Shown piece by piece: positions 14,270-23,179 of a stretch of DNA of 35,559 nucleotides; the first letter of the stretch is position 1, and each line of letters begins with the position of its first letter. Origin of the DNA: DASXTW01 sp046726275 (GTDB lineage Bacteria; Actinomycetota; UBA4738); assembly GCA_046726275.1 (NCBI GenBank), contig JBKPAF010000067.1, forward strand, positions 1-35,559. Reading direction: 5' to 3'. The position numbers and the translations under genes were made by a program. Below the pieces are notes generated by a model, which was not told where the DNA came from, ran no database searches, and was given only the letters and a program-made list of their open reading frames with translations.

Positions 14270-15867
14270 GCGCCCCGGCCACCACCAGAGACGCCACGCG
14301 CCGCCGAGGGCTGGTGATCCATCCGGTCCTGTTCGGCGCGTTCCCGATCCTCTATCTCTATGCGCACAACATCCAAGAGGGCGTGTCCCTCACAGACCTG
14401 TTCCGATCCCTCGCCGTGGTGGTGGGGGCGACACTCATCCTGCTCGTCCTTGGCCGCCTTGCGCTCCGGGACCTCCGGAAGGCAGGGCTGATCGTCTCGG
14501 CGGTCGTGCTCCTGTTCTTCTCCTACGGCCATGTGTATCTGGCCGTGAAGGACTGGGAGATCGCCGGCTTTGTGATGGGGCGCAACGCCATCCTTGGACC
14601 CCTGTGGGCCCTCCTGGCCATCGCCGTCGTGCTCGCCGTGATGCGGACGCGCCGGCGGCTCGACGAGATGACCTCGGTCCTGAACGTGGTGGCCGCGGGG
14701 TTGGTCCTGATCAACGTGTTCAGCATCTTCCAGTATCAGGCGCGCACGCGTGCAGACGAGCAGGCGGCCATCAGGCAGAGCGATGCCGGGTTCCATGGTC
14801 ACCTCCCCGACCCGGACGAGATCCGGAAGCGGCCTGCCAGCATCGACGGGCGAAACGCACGCCCCGACATCTACTACATGATCTTTGATACCTACGCCGG
14901 TGAGACCGGGCTACGAAATGTGTTCGACTTCGACAACACGGCGTTCCTGCACTCGCTGGAGAGCCGGGGCTTCTATGTGGCTCACCGAAGCACGACGAAC
15001 TACCCGCGTACCTCCTTGTCCGTGGCCTCGTCCCTCAACATGGAGTACCTCGACTTCCTGACCAGTGAGCTGGGCACGAACACCGATGACGTGAGGCCGC
15101 TGTCCAGGTTGATGAGGTACAACCGGGTCGGCCGTTTCCTGAAATCGATCGGGTATCGCTACATCCAAATCGGTTCCTGGTGGGGACCCACCAAGCGCAG
15201 CCCCATAGCCGATCAGAACGTCACGTACGGAGGGGTCTCGGAGTTCGACAGGGTTCTGTACGAAACCACCGCCCTCCGGCCGGTCCAGCAGGAAGAATTC
15301 CGGCGACGGGAATGGAAACGAGTCCAGTTCGAATTCAAGGCGGTCGAGAGCACCAAGCGCCTCGACGGTCCGAAGTTCGTCTTCGCCCACATCCTCGTCC
15401 CTCACTCGCCCTTCGTCTTCTACCCGGACGGTCGTTACAAGCCGGAGGAAGACGTGGGCCGGTACACGAGGCAGGAGAACTACCTCCACCAGGTCGAGTA
15501 CGTGAATCGGCGGCTTCAGCGGACACTGGATGTCCTTCTGCGCGGGAACGAAAGCTCCCATCCTGTGATCCTCGTCCAGTCTGACGAAGGACCGTACGAA
15601 GGCGCGCCGAGCGCGTGGCCCAACCCCTCCGACAACAACCTGATCAGGAAGTTCCCCAACCTCAACGCGTACTACCTACCGGGCCAGAGTCACGCCGACC
15701 TATACCCACTCATCACCCCGGTGAACTCGTTCCGCGTGGTGTTCCGGCTGTACTTCGGCGCCGACCTGGCGACACTCCCGGACCGCAATTACGTGTTCAG
15801 GAGCTTGAAGCACGTGTACGACTTCAGGGACGTCACCGACCGGGTACGCGCGCTGATGTCGAGGTGA
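14266..15867 (+). CDS. Membrane-anchored sulfatase/alkaline-phosphatase-fold hydrolase or transferase
   Basis: Five transmembrane helices occupy residues 15-160 (VLFGAFPILYLYAHN, then four more up to LINVFSIFQYQ). The extracellular domain follows, with the metal-site Asp in IYYMIFDTYAG, a probable Thr nucleophile in NYPRTSLSVASSLN, HILVPHSPFVF with two candidate metal-ligand His, and VQSDEGP. This order matches the alkaline phosphatase superfamily as in membrane phosphoglycerol or phosphoethanolamine transferases, so it may move or remove a phospho or sulfo group on envelope lipids or glycans. The 533-residue length is in range. GTG 14266 overlaps the methyltransferase stop. It converges on the VWA gene, 10 bases away. 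Confidence 0.82.
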   Translation: MSAPATTRDATRRRGLVIHPVLFGAFPILYLYAHNIQEGVSLTDLFRSLAVVVGATLILLVLGRLALRDLRKAGLIVSAVVLLFFSYGHVYLAVKDWEIAGFVMGRNAILGPLWALLAIAVVLAVMRTRRRLDEMTSVLNVVAAGLVLINVFSIFQYQARTRADEQAAIRQSDAGFHGHLPDPDEIRKRPASIDGRNARPDIYYMIFDTYAGETGLRNVFDFDNTAFLHSLESRGFYVAHRSTTNYPRTSLSVASSLNMEYLDFLTSELGTNTDDVRPLSRLMRYNRVGRFLKSIGYRYIQIGSWWGPTKRSPIADQNVTYGGVSEFDRVLYETTALRPVQQEEFRRREWKRVQFEFKAVESTKRLDGPKFVFAHILVPHSPFVFYPDGRYKPEEDVGRYTRQENYLHQVEYVNRRLQRTLDVLLRGNESSHPVILVQSDEGPYEGAPSAWPNPSDNNLIRKFPNLNAYYLPGQSHADLYPLITPVNSFRVVFRLYFGADLATLPDRNYVFRSLKHVYDFRDVTDRVRALMSR

Positions 15868-15877
15868 TGCTCGTTCG

Positions 15878-17806
15878 TCAGGAAGCCCGCCGAGAGACGT
15901 AGTCTCGGATCACGAACTCCCCCAGCCCCTCCCCCGCGGTGAAGAAGACCCGCCCGCTGGTGAGCCTGGCCAGCCGCTCCATGAATCGGGTCAAACCGGG
16001 CGTCTGCTCCAGCATGAACACGTTGATGGTCACGCCCGCTCGAGCGAGTCGCATGGCCTCCGTGAGCGTCCGATGGATGGTCTCTGGGACCGGTGGCCAG
16101 TTGAACTCGGCGACGCCATCCTCGAGATGAGCCGTGGGCTCGCCGTCCGTGACCATGATGACCTGCTTGGTGGCCCGCCGGTGCTCCCCGAGCAGCCGCC
16201 CGGCGAGGTTGAAGGCGTGCTGCATGTTCGTACCGTAGACACGCTCCCACCCCGTGCCGGCTAGGTCTTCCGGCCGCATCCGACGCGCGTAGTCCGAGAA
16301 CCCGATCAGGTACAAGGTGTCGTGGGGGTACCGCCCCTCGATGAGCGCGTGGAGCGCGAGGGCCATGCGCTTGGCCGGGACCCAGTGGCCCCGGAGGGGC
16401 ATCGAGAAGGAGAGGTCCAGGAGGAGGGCGGTGGCCGCCTCGGTCCTCGTCTCTGCCTCCACCAGCTCGAAGTCGTCCGGGTGCAAGCGTGGATTCGGCG
16501 AGGCGCCTCCCCTCACCAGGGCATTGAACACGGTCTTCTGAACAGCGATCTCCCCAGCGTCGCCGAAGCGCCACGGACGGCTGGCCCCGGTCGGCTCGGC
16601 CTGGCCCCCCGCCGGCCTGGCGTCGTGAGCGCCCTCCCGGTCCCGCTTGAGCTGCTCGAACAACCTGACCAAGGCTCGCTCCCCGAGCTTGCGAGCTCCC
16701 TTCGGCGTGACGCGGAGACGCCCCGAGGTCCGGGTCACCAGGCCCGCCCGTTCCAGGGCCCGCTCGACCTCGCGCAGGCGGCGAAGGTCCCGCGCCGCGT
16801 CCTCTCCGAGCGTTCGCCGCAGCCGCTCCTCGTCAACGTCCTCCAGCGAGGCCCCCGCATAGTCGGCCCGCATCGCCCGGTCGAGATCTTCGTAGTCAGA
16901 GAGGCGTTCGAGGGCGTCCACGGTGGCCTGCATGGGCATGGCCTCCTCGCCTCCTGCCAATGCCGGCTCTCCCCAAGGCAGGTCGGGGAACATCTCCGAC
17001 AGCGCACCGGCCAGCCGGTCGACCTGAAAGGCCAGGTCCAGATCCTCGAGGACCTCCCGGGCCAGAGCCTCGAGCTCGGCCCGCTGTTCCGGGGACAGTG
17101 AGGCCAGCAGCCTGGAGAGAGCGGCCATCCGCCGGGCCATCTGCTCGAGCAGCTCGTCGAGCGACTGGGGGTTCCCGGGGAACAGGTCCCCGTAGCGCTG
17201 CATGAATCCGGGGAAGTCGTACGGATCCCCCCGGTCCTGGGCTTCGATCATGTCGCCCAGCTCGGCCAGCATGTCCTTGAACCTCTGGAGCTGCTCCGGA
17301 GAGAGATTGCGCATCCCTTCGGCCATGCTTCGGAAATACGACCCGAGCACCTGATCTTTCAGCCACTCCATGAGCTGGTCGAAGTTGCGCTGGGCATCCG
17401 GGTCGACGAACCGGTAGTCCTTCAGCTCCTTGATCTGCCCGGCCGGGTCAGGAGGAAGAGAGTCCAGGAACTGCTCGCGGAGCCGGGCGTCCTCCTCTGC
17501 CTTGAACGTGAGCGCGCGCCGCTCGGTCTGCAGGATGTCGTCGAGTCGTTGCTGGATCTCTTGGAGCGGACCCTCCAGGTTCAGCCGCTCCTGCTCCCGT
17601 CGCCTGGCCTCCCGCACTCTCGCCCGGAGGGCGTCCATCCCGGTGAACCGGCCCCGCATGCCCTGCCGGAGCAGGCGCGACAGGGCCCGGTCTGCGCCCT
17701 GACCCGCTAGGAGGTCCTCCGACATGGCGTCGAGGAGGTCAGAGGCGGACAGATCGGGCCCGAGGGGATCCTGGGTTCCGTCCCACCGCGAATAGCGGAA
17801 TCGCAT
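15878..17806 (-). CDS. VWA (von Willebrand factor A) domain protein, partner of a MoxR-type ATPase
   Basis: The 642-residue protein has a long charged helical N-terminal part rich in Glu, Arg and Leu (residues 20-400) and a C-terminal VWA domain. The metal-ion-dependent adhesion site is complete: DLSFSM near residue 464, a Thr in YGTNMQHA, and an Asp in MVTDGEPT. This arrangement resembles the ChlD/CoxE-like partners of MoxR AAA ATPases, which act as chaperone-like assembly machines for metalloenzymes. A MoxR-type ATPase lies at 23180-24622 on the same strand. The ATG is preceded by TACCCT seven bases upstream, consistent with a leaderless start. It is divergent from the cyclase fusion gene across 67 bases. 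Confidence 0.88.
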   Translation of the reverse strand: MRFRYSRWDGTQDPLGPDLSASDLLDAMSEDLLAGQGADRALSRLLRQGMRGRFTGMDALRARVREARRREQERLNLEGPLQEIQQRLDDILQTERRALTFKAEEDARLREQFLDSLPPDPAGQIKELKDYRFVDPDAQRNFDQLMEWLKDQVLGSYFRSMAEGMRNLSPEQLQRFKDMLAELGDMIEAQDRGDPYDFPGFMQRYGDLFPGNPQSLDELLEQMARRMAALSRLLASLSPEQRAELEALAREVLEDLDLAFQVDRLAGALSEMFPDLPWGEPALAGGEEAMPMQATVDALERLSDYEDLDRAMRADYAGASLEDVDEERLRRTLGEDAARDLRRLREVERALERAGLVTRTSGRLRVTPKGARKLGERALVRLFEQLKRDREGAHDARPAGGQAEPTGASRPWRFGDAGEIAVQKTVFNALVRGGASPNPRLHPDDFELVEAETRTEAATALLLDLSFSMPLRGHWVPAKRMALALHALIEGRYPHDTLYLIGFSDYARRMRPEDLAGTGWERVYGTNMQHAFNLAGRLLGEHRRATKQVIMVTDGEPTAHLEDGVAEFNWPPVPETIHRTLTEAMRLARAGVTINVFMLEQTPGLTRFMERLARLTSGRVFFTAGEGLGEFVIRDYVSRRAS

Positions 17807-17873
17807 CGCTACGAGGGTACGCCCGTTCCCCTCGCCTTCGCAGAGCCCCGGTGCTCAGGGAGAATAGAACGAG

Positions 17874-20800
17874 ATGTCGGAGCGCACCGAGACAGGACAG
17901 ACTTCCGCGGGCGCCACGATGCGCGAGGAGCGCAAAGTCGTGACGGCCGTATTCGCGGACGTGGTGGGGTCGACCGCCATGTCCGAGCGCCTCGACCCGG
18001 AAGAGGCCAGGCTCATCGTCGGAGAAGCGGTGGCTCGGATCGTCCACGCCATCGAGGAGTTCGGCGGGACCGTGAAGGACCTGGCCGGGGACGGCGTCCT
18101 GGCGCTGTTCGGGGCGCCCGTCTCCCACGAGGACGACGCAGAACGAGCCACCCGGGCCGGGCTCCGCATCACCCAGGACATCGCCGCCTACGCCGCGGAG
18201 GTCTCGCGGGCGTGGGGAGTCGAAGGCTTCGCGGTCAGGGTCGGAGTGAACACCGGTCCGGTGGTGCTCGGGCCGGTCCGCGCAGGCGGGCGCGTCGAGT
18301 ACGGCGCCTTCGGAGACACGGTCAACACCGCGGCGAGGCTCCAGGGGGCCGCGGACCCCGGAACCGTGCTGGTCGGGCCATCGACCTTCCGCATCATCGC
18401 CGAGCTGTTCGACTGGGGGGAGCCTCGTCAGTTGGAGCTCAAGGGCAAGGCGCAGCCGGTCCAGGCCCGCGTGGTGGATCGGGCGCGACCGGCCGCGGTG
18501 CGGGCCAGAGGGATACACGGCTTCCAGGCGCCTCTGGTCGGTCGGGAACGCGAGCTCGCCACCTGCCGTGAGGTCATGGACGAGGTCCTGGCAGGATCGG
18601 GCAGCATCCTGTTCATCACCGGCGAGGCCGGGATCGGGAAGAGCCGATTGCTAGCCGAGATGCGCGAGCTGGTGGAGTCGCCGGACGCCGCGGTGGATCG
18701 GCCGCCGGTCTGGTTGGAGGGTCGGTGCGTGTCCTACGGCGAGTCTCTTCCCTACTGGCCGTTCCGGGACCTCCTGCGCGAGTGGCTCGGAGCCGGCCCG
18801 GACCAGCCCGAGCTGCGCGTCCGGGTAGCGCTCCGGCGAAACGTCGACCGGTTGTTCGGGGACAGGTCCCCGGAGGTCTATCCGTATCTCGGAGCCCTGA
18901 TGGGGCTCTCCCTGGAGCCCGAGGCAGCCGAACGCCTTGCCGAGCTCTCTCCCGAGGCGCTCCAGTACCGCACGTTCGAGGTCGTCGGGACATTGCTCCG
19001 ACGGCTTTCGGAAGATCGCCCCGTGATCGTGACCGTGGAGGATCTTCACTGGGCGGACCGGACGTCCCTGCAGCTGGTCGAACGACTCCTGCCGGTCACC
19101 GAGGAGGCAGCCGTCCTCCTGGCCTTCACCCATCGCCTCGAGCGGGACCATCCTTCGTGGGAGGTGAAGGAACGCGCCTCCCGCCAGCTTCCCCATCGAA
19201 CACGGGAGATCGTCCTGGAGTCGCTGTCCGAAGACGCCGACCGGGACCTCCTGCACGCCCTGGTGGGTCCGAGCACATTGCCACCCGAGCGAGAGGCCAG
19301 CCTCCTCGCCCACGCGGAGGGCAACCCGTTCTATCTTGAGGAGCTGATCGGTTCCCTGGTCGACGCCGGCGCCCTCGTCCGGGCAACGGAGGGTGATGCC
19401 CATGGCTGGCGTTTCGACCACGAGGTCTCCATCGAGCTCCCGGAGACCGTCGAGAAGGTGATCCTGGCCCGTATCGACCGGCTGAGTCCACGGTGCCACG
19501 ACGTGTTGACCGCGGCTTCGGTGCTCGGGCGTCGGTTCGGCCTTCCCCTCCTCCAGGGCGTCGCCGGCGAAGACGTGGAGGTCCGCGAGGCGCTCTCGGA
19601 TCTGCAGCGACTGGACCTGGTCCGGGAAGGCCGCCGGTGGCCGCAGCCCGAGTACCGCTTCAAACATGCCCTGATCCAGGAGGCCGCCTACCGGACTCTG
19701 CTGGCAGACAAACGCACACAGCTCCACCGGAGGGCCGCGGAGTGGCTGGAGGCCCGCCACGCCGACAACCGGGAAGAGGTCTACGGGATCCTGGCCCATC
19801 ACTGGCTGGCCGCCGACGACCCGGACAAGGCCATCGACTACCTCACTCGGGCAGGGGACACGGCCAGGCTGAAGTACTCGCTGGACGAGGCGATCGGCCA
19901 CTACCGGGAGCTGTTGCCGCTTCTCGAAGAGCGAGGCGAGGGACAGGCCATGGCCCTGGTCCTGTTCAAGCTCGCCCTCGCCCTGCACACATCGCTCCGG
20001 TTCGCCGAGGCCAACGAGACCTATCAACTCGCCTTCAGGCACTGGCGTCGGACGGACCATCGTCCCGGATCGCCGGAGGCCGGGACGGCCACGCTGCGGG
20101 TCGCCACGAGCTACCTGCCGAACGACTCCGACCCCACTTCCGCCATCGCCTGGCCGAACATCCAACTCTGCATGCAGCTCTTCGATCGACTGGTCGAACA
20201 GTGGCCGGAGCGAACCATCGTTCCGTCCCTGGCGGAGCGATGGGAGATCTCGGACGACGGCCTTCGGTATGTCTTCCACCTCCGGGAAGGACTGCGGTGG
20301 TCCGACGGCGAACCGCTCACGGCCGGGGATGTCGAGTTCGGCATCAAGCGGGTACTGAACCCGGAGCGGCCCGGTTCCTCGGTGGCGATCTACTTCGTGC
20401 TGGAAAACGGCCAGGACTATTACCTGGGCAACAACCGCGATGTGGATCGCATCGGCGTCAGGGCGCTCGACGACAGAACCGTCGAGTTCCGCCTGGTCGC
20501 TCCGGCCCCGTATTTCATGAGCGTCATGAACCGTCCGGACGGCGGGCCGCAGCCCCGCCACGCCATCGAAGCCCGGGGGCCGGACTGGACGAGGCCCGGC
20601 TCGCAGGTGGTGAGCGGTCCCTTCAACGTGACCCGGTGGGACGAGGACGAGGTCTGGCTCCAGAGGTGGCGGCCTGCCCAGGATGGCTCCACCGCGTGGC
20701 ACGCTGGCAACGTCGCCCAGGTCGAGTACGTGCGCTGCCTCCCGGGAGAGGCCATCGAGCCCTACGGGCGGGGCGACCTCGACCTGATCGCGGTGCGATA

Positions 20801-21596
20801 CACGCCTCGGCTGGCTGACCTCGTGCCTGCCGAGGTTCCCGATGCTCATGTCGGGCCTGCGGCGTGGTCGGGCTACCTCGCGTTCGACCACCGGGCACCC
20901 ATCGGATCGAACCTGGAGCTGCGCCGGGCGCTCGCCCATGCCCTCGATCGAGCCGCTCTGGGCGCCGCGATGCCGCTCAACATGGTCCTGGCGACGGGGG
21001 GCATCGTCCCCCCCGCCCTGCAGGGACACACCCCGGAGATCGTTCTGGAGTTCGATCCCGATCGAGCCCGCGACTACCTCGGCCGATCCGGATTCGGCGG
21101 CGACCTCGCGGTGGCCTGCCTCGACGAGGATCTTCCTCTCCTGCACCCCGTGATCGAGTCATGGCGGGCGGTGCTCGGACTCCGGGTGGAGCCTCGCCCC
21201 TGGAGGCTCGCGGAGGCGGGAACGCTGAAGGATCCGACCCGGATCGCTCCGATCTACTTCACCGGATGGCTCCCCGGCTATCCCGACCCCGAGTATTACC
21301 TACGCCTGCTTTTCCACTCGGACAGCCGGACCAACGAAGGGGGATTCGCGTACCCGCCGTTCGACGACCTGATCGAGCGGGCGCGGCAGGAGCGGATCGA
21401 CCCTGCCCGCCTGGAGCTCTTCCACCAGGCCGACCGTATGGCCGTGACCGACCGCGTCGCGGTCATCCCACTCGTGTACGGCCGCAGCCTGGCCATCGTC
21501 AAGCCGTGGGTCAAGGGGTGGTGGGAGTTCGGGAAGTCGTCTTCCTCGTTCGCCGACCTCGTTGTCGAGGGCTCGTCGCCGCGTGCCTCCGACTGA
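17874..21596 (+). CDS. Nucleotide cyclase - AAA ATPase - SBP_bac_5 fusion (1240 aa)
   Basis: Three modules are joined. Residues 17-190 are a class III cyclase: metal-binding Asp in VFADVVGST and LAGDGVLALFG, a purine-site Lys in TVKDLAGD, and Asn and Arg in GDTVNTAARL; the second purine-specifying position (Asp or Thr in typical adenylate cyclases) is Gly in EYGAFGD. Residues 215-480 are an AAA/STAND-like ATPase with Walker A GEAGIGKS (250-257) and Walker B TVEDLHWAD, followed by a helical, TPR-like region to about 735. Residues 738-1235 match the oligopeptide-binding protein family SBP_bac_5 (IVPSLAERWEISDD, LREGLRWSDGEPLTAGDVEFGIKR, LRRALAHALDR). There is no signal peptide or membrane helix, so the binding domain should be cytosolic and probably senses a ligand. 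Confidence 0.9.
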   Translation: MSERTETGQTSAGATMREERKVVTAVFADVVGSTAMSERLDPEEARLIVGEAVARIVHAIEEFGGTVKDLAGDGVLALFGAPVSHEDDAERATRAGLRITQDIAAYAAEVSRAWGVEGFAVRVGVNTGPVVLGPVRAGGRVEYGAFGDTVNTAARLQGAADPGTVLVGPSTFRIIAELFDWGEPRQLELKGKAQPVQARVVDRARPAAVRARGIHGFQAPLVGRERELATCREVMDEVLAGSGSILFITGEAGIGKSRLLAEMRELVESPDAAVDRPPVWLEGRCVSYGESLPYWPFRDLLREWLGAGPDQPELRVRVALRRNVDRLFGDRSPEVYPYLGALMGLSLEPEAAERLAELSPEALQYRTFEVVGTLLRRLSEDRPVIVTVEDLHWADRTSLQLVERLLPVTEEAAVLLAFTHRLERDHPSWEVKERASRQLPHRTREIVLESLSEDADRDLLHALVGPSTLPPEREASLLAHAEGNPFYLEELIGSLVDAGALVRATEGDAHGWRFDHEVSIELPETVEKVILARIDRLSPRCHDVLTAASVLGRRFGLPLLQGVAGEDVEVREALSDLQRLDLVREGRRWPQPEYRFKHALIQEAAYRTLLADKRTQLHRRAAEWLEARHADNREEVYGILAHHWLAADDPDKAIDYLTRAGDTARLKYSLDEAIGHYRELLPLLEERGEGQAMALVLFKLALALHTSLRFAEANETYQLAFRHWRRTDHRPGSPEAGTATLRVATSYLPNDSDPTSAIAWPNIQLCMQLFDRLVEQWPERTIVPSLAERWEISDDGLRYVFHLREGLRWSDGEPLTAGDVEFGIKRVLNPERPGSSVAIYFVLENGQDYYLGNNRDVDRIGVRALDDRTVEFRLVAPAPYFMSVMNRPDGGPQPRHAIEARGPDWTRPGSQVVSGPFNVTRWDEDEVWLQRWRPAQDGSTAWHAGNVAQVEYVRCLPGEAIEPYGRGDLDLIAVRYTPRLADLVPAEVPDAHVGPAAWSGYLAFDHRAPIGSNLELRRALAHALDRAALGAAMPLNMVLATGGIVPPALQGHTPEIVLEFDPDRARDYLGRSGFGGDLAVACLDEDLPLLHPVIESWRAVLGLRVEPRPWRLAEAGTLKDPTRIAPIYFTGWLPGYPDPEYYLRLLFHSDSRTNEGGFAYPPFDDLIERARQERIDPARLELFHQADRMAVTDRVAVIPLVYGRSLAIVKPWVKGWWEFGKSSSSFADLVVEGSSPRASD

Positions 21597-21612
21597 CGCG
21601 CGAGCCCGAGGA

Positions 21613-21987
21613 TCAGGGAAGTCCCAGGCCCGTCGTGAGCGCTCGCAAGGTGAGGCCGAAGACGAAGAACCCGGCGACGGCGAACACCTTCCATGTGTCC
21701 TCTTCGTTGTCCAACCCGCGGCCGACGACATGGGCGACCACCAGGACGATCGCCGGGAACACCGCGCCGTAGAAGAAGTGCAGGAGAGAAGGAAGGCGGT
21801 GGCCGGTGAGGAGCAGGACGATGCCGGCGACGAGTTGAAGGACGAGGATCACCTGAAGAGCGGCGAGGATGTGCCAGAACCAACGATTCGGCTCGCGCTT
21901 GATGATCAGCGCGACGACTCCCCATAAGGGAAGGACGGCGGTCAGCCCCACGATCGCGTAGCCGATGAACTTGTGAATGGTGGGCAT
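21613..21987 (-). CDS. Four-helix membrane protein (124 aa)
   Basis: ATG 21987 opens a 124-residue polytopic protein with four transmembrane helices (about residues 8-30, 38-63, 68-90 and 98-120) and an HFFYGAVFP segment at the start of the third. The sequence reads like small uncharacterised quinone- or heme-linked membrane proteins, but I cannot name a family. A longer open frame back to 22440 runs through the neighbouring lipoprotein gene and has a non-protein-like Arg/Ser-rich composition, so it was not used. It lies 46 bases downstream of that lipoprotein on the same strand and converges on the cyclase fusion. Confidence 0.72.
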   Translation of the reverse strand: MPTIHKFIGYAIVGLTAVLPLWGVVALIIKREPNRWFWHILAALQVILVLQLVAGIVLLLTGHRLPSLLHFFYGAVFPAIVLVVAHVVGRGLDNEEDTWKVFAVAGFFVFGLTLRALTTGLGLP

Positions 21988-22033
21988 GCGGCGAGGAGCG
22001 TAGCAGCGGGCCGAGGATGAGCTCAGTCCTCGA

Positions 22034-23128
22034 TCAGTCGACACAATGGGCCGTGATTCTCGTCGGCTCCCAGTGGGGTGCGTTGATGGCATCGCCGACG
22101 AACCACGGGTCCCGTTCCCGATCGAAGTAGATTCCGACGGCAAGGAAGTCCTTGGGACGCGGATACCTGTCGTCCTCCCGTTCGTCACAGCCAAGACTCC
22201 TGACGTACGGTTCGTACCCATAGAGATGAGCGCGGCCGATCGCGTCGTCGAGCTCCGGGGATCCCTTCTCGGCGATCGCCAGATACAGCACCCAGTAGCT
22301 CCGACCCTCCACCAATCTCGACTGAGGCGGGAACGTGTCCGTGGGTATCGGTGAAGGGATCCGTGGGCGTTTCGGCGCCGGTGGCGGGTCGGCCGGTCGG
22401 ATCCCCGAGCTGACGCAGGTCCACAGGACGCTCGAGTCACTGCCGATGACGGGACCGATGTTCACCGACCCGACGACCCGTGACTCGCGGACGATCTGGA
22501 CCCAGGGGTAGCGGTCACCCGGATAGCCGGTCCGGGAAACGTCATCACCCGGCCGGAGGCCGACCAGTCTCTCCCTGGTGGCCCGGACGGGCTCAACCGG
22601 GTCATCCGATCGCACGGCCACGGTGAGTCCGTAGCTGCGGTCGGGTCCTCCATTGCAATCGAGCTCAGAGGGAACAGGGACGAAGATGTTTGCCGGATCC
22701 ACCACTTGGAGCTGTCCTTCCCTGGACCTGGTCTCATCAGGCGGGAGGCGCCTCCCCTGCGGGATGCAGACGATCCGAGTGGGACCAGGAGGAACAAGCC
22801 ATCGCAACTCCTTGGTTCCAGGAGGGACCGAGTTGTCTCCAGGGCCCACGAACTCGGAGACCATCCCGGGCCTGACCTCGTCGGGGTTACCCGGATAGAA
22901 CACGAACGTGGTCCCGGTGACGTTCTGGATGGAGAAGTCGACGCCATCTGCGCCCAGGCGAACCTCCGGCGTGAGGACTAGTGTTCCCGACTCATCGCAG
23001 ACAACGCGCGCTACCGGGGGAACGGGTGGTGGCGGTACCTCTCTTGGACGAGGCGGGCCTTCAGGCCCGGCGGCGCAGGCGGCGGCCGTCATCCCGACAC
23101 CCACGAGCAGCACTAGGCCTCGCCGCAA
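22034..23128 (-). CDS. Putative lipoprotein, unknown function (364 aa)
   Basis: The TTG start at 23128 gives a basic n-region (MRR), a hydrophobic stretch and a lipobox-like TAAAC, so Cys18 could be lipidated after signal peptidase II cleavage. A Pro-rich linker (residues 22-40) leads to an extracytoplasmic domain with immunoglobulin-like strand patterns (FSIQNVTGTTFVFYPG) and several Cys residues (about seven), possibly disulfide bonded. I recognise no enzymatic motif. It starts 51 bases after the MoxR-type ATPase stop and may be co-transcribed with it. A second secreted unknown protein lies on the other side of that ATPase. Confidence 0.7.
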   Translation of the reverse strand: MRRGLVLLVGVGMTAAACAAGPEGPPRPREVPPPPVPPVARVVCDESGTLVLTPEVRLGADGVDFSIQNVTGTTFVFYPGNPDEVRPGMVSEFVGPGDNSVPPGTKELRWLVPPGPTRIVCIPQGRRLPPDETRSREGQLQVVDPANIFVPVPSELDCNGGPDRSYGLTVAVRSDDPVEPVRATRERLVGLRPGDDVSRTGYPGDRYPWVQIVRESRVVGSVNIGPVIGSDSSVLWTCVSSGIRPADPPPAPKRPRIPSPIPTDTFPPQSRLVEGRSYWVLYLAIAEKGSPELDDAIGRAHLYGYEPYVRSLGCDEREDDRYPRPKDFLAVGIYFDRERDPWFVGDAINAPHWEPTRITAHCVD

Positions 23129-23179
23129 GGTTCACCCGGAGAGTTGTACGTGTCGAAGCCGACGCGAGGACGTGAGTCG

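Noticed and set aside
18651..21146. An 831-codon open frame antisense to the cyclase/AAA/SBP fusion.
   Set aside because: Long antisense frames are common in GC-rich coding DNA. The sense strand has complete, recognisable domains, while the antisense product has no family motif and an Arg/Gly/Asp-rich composition.
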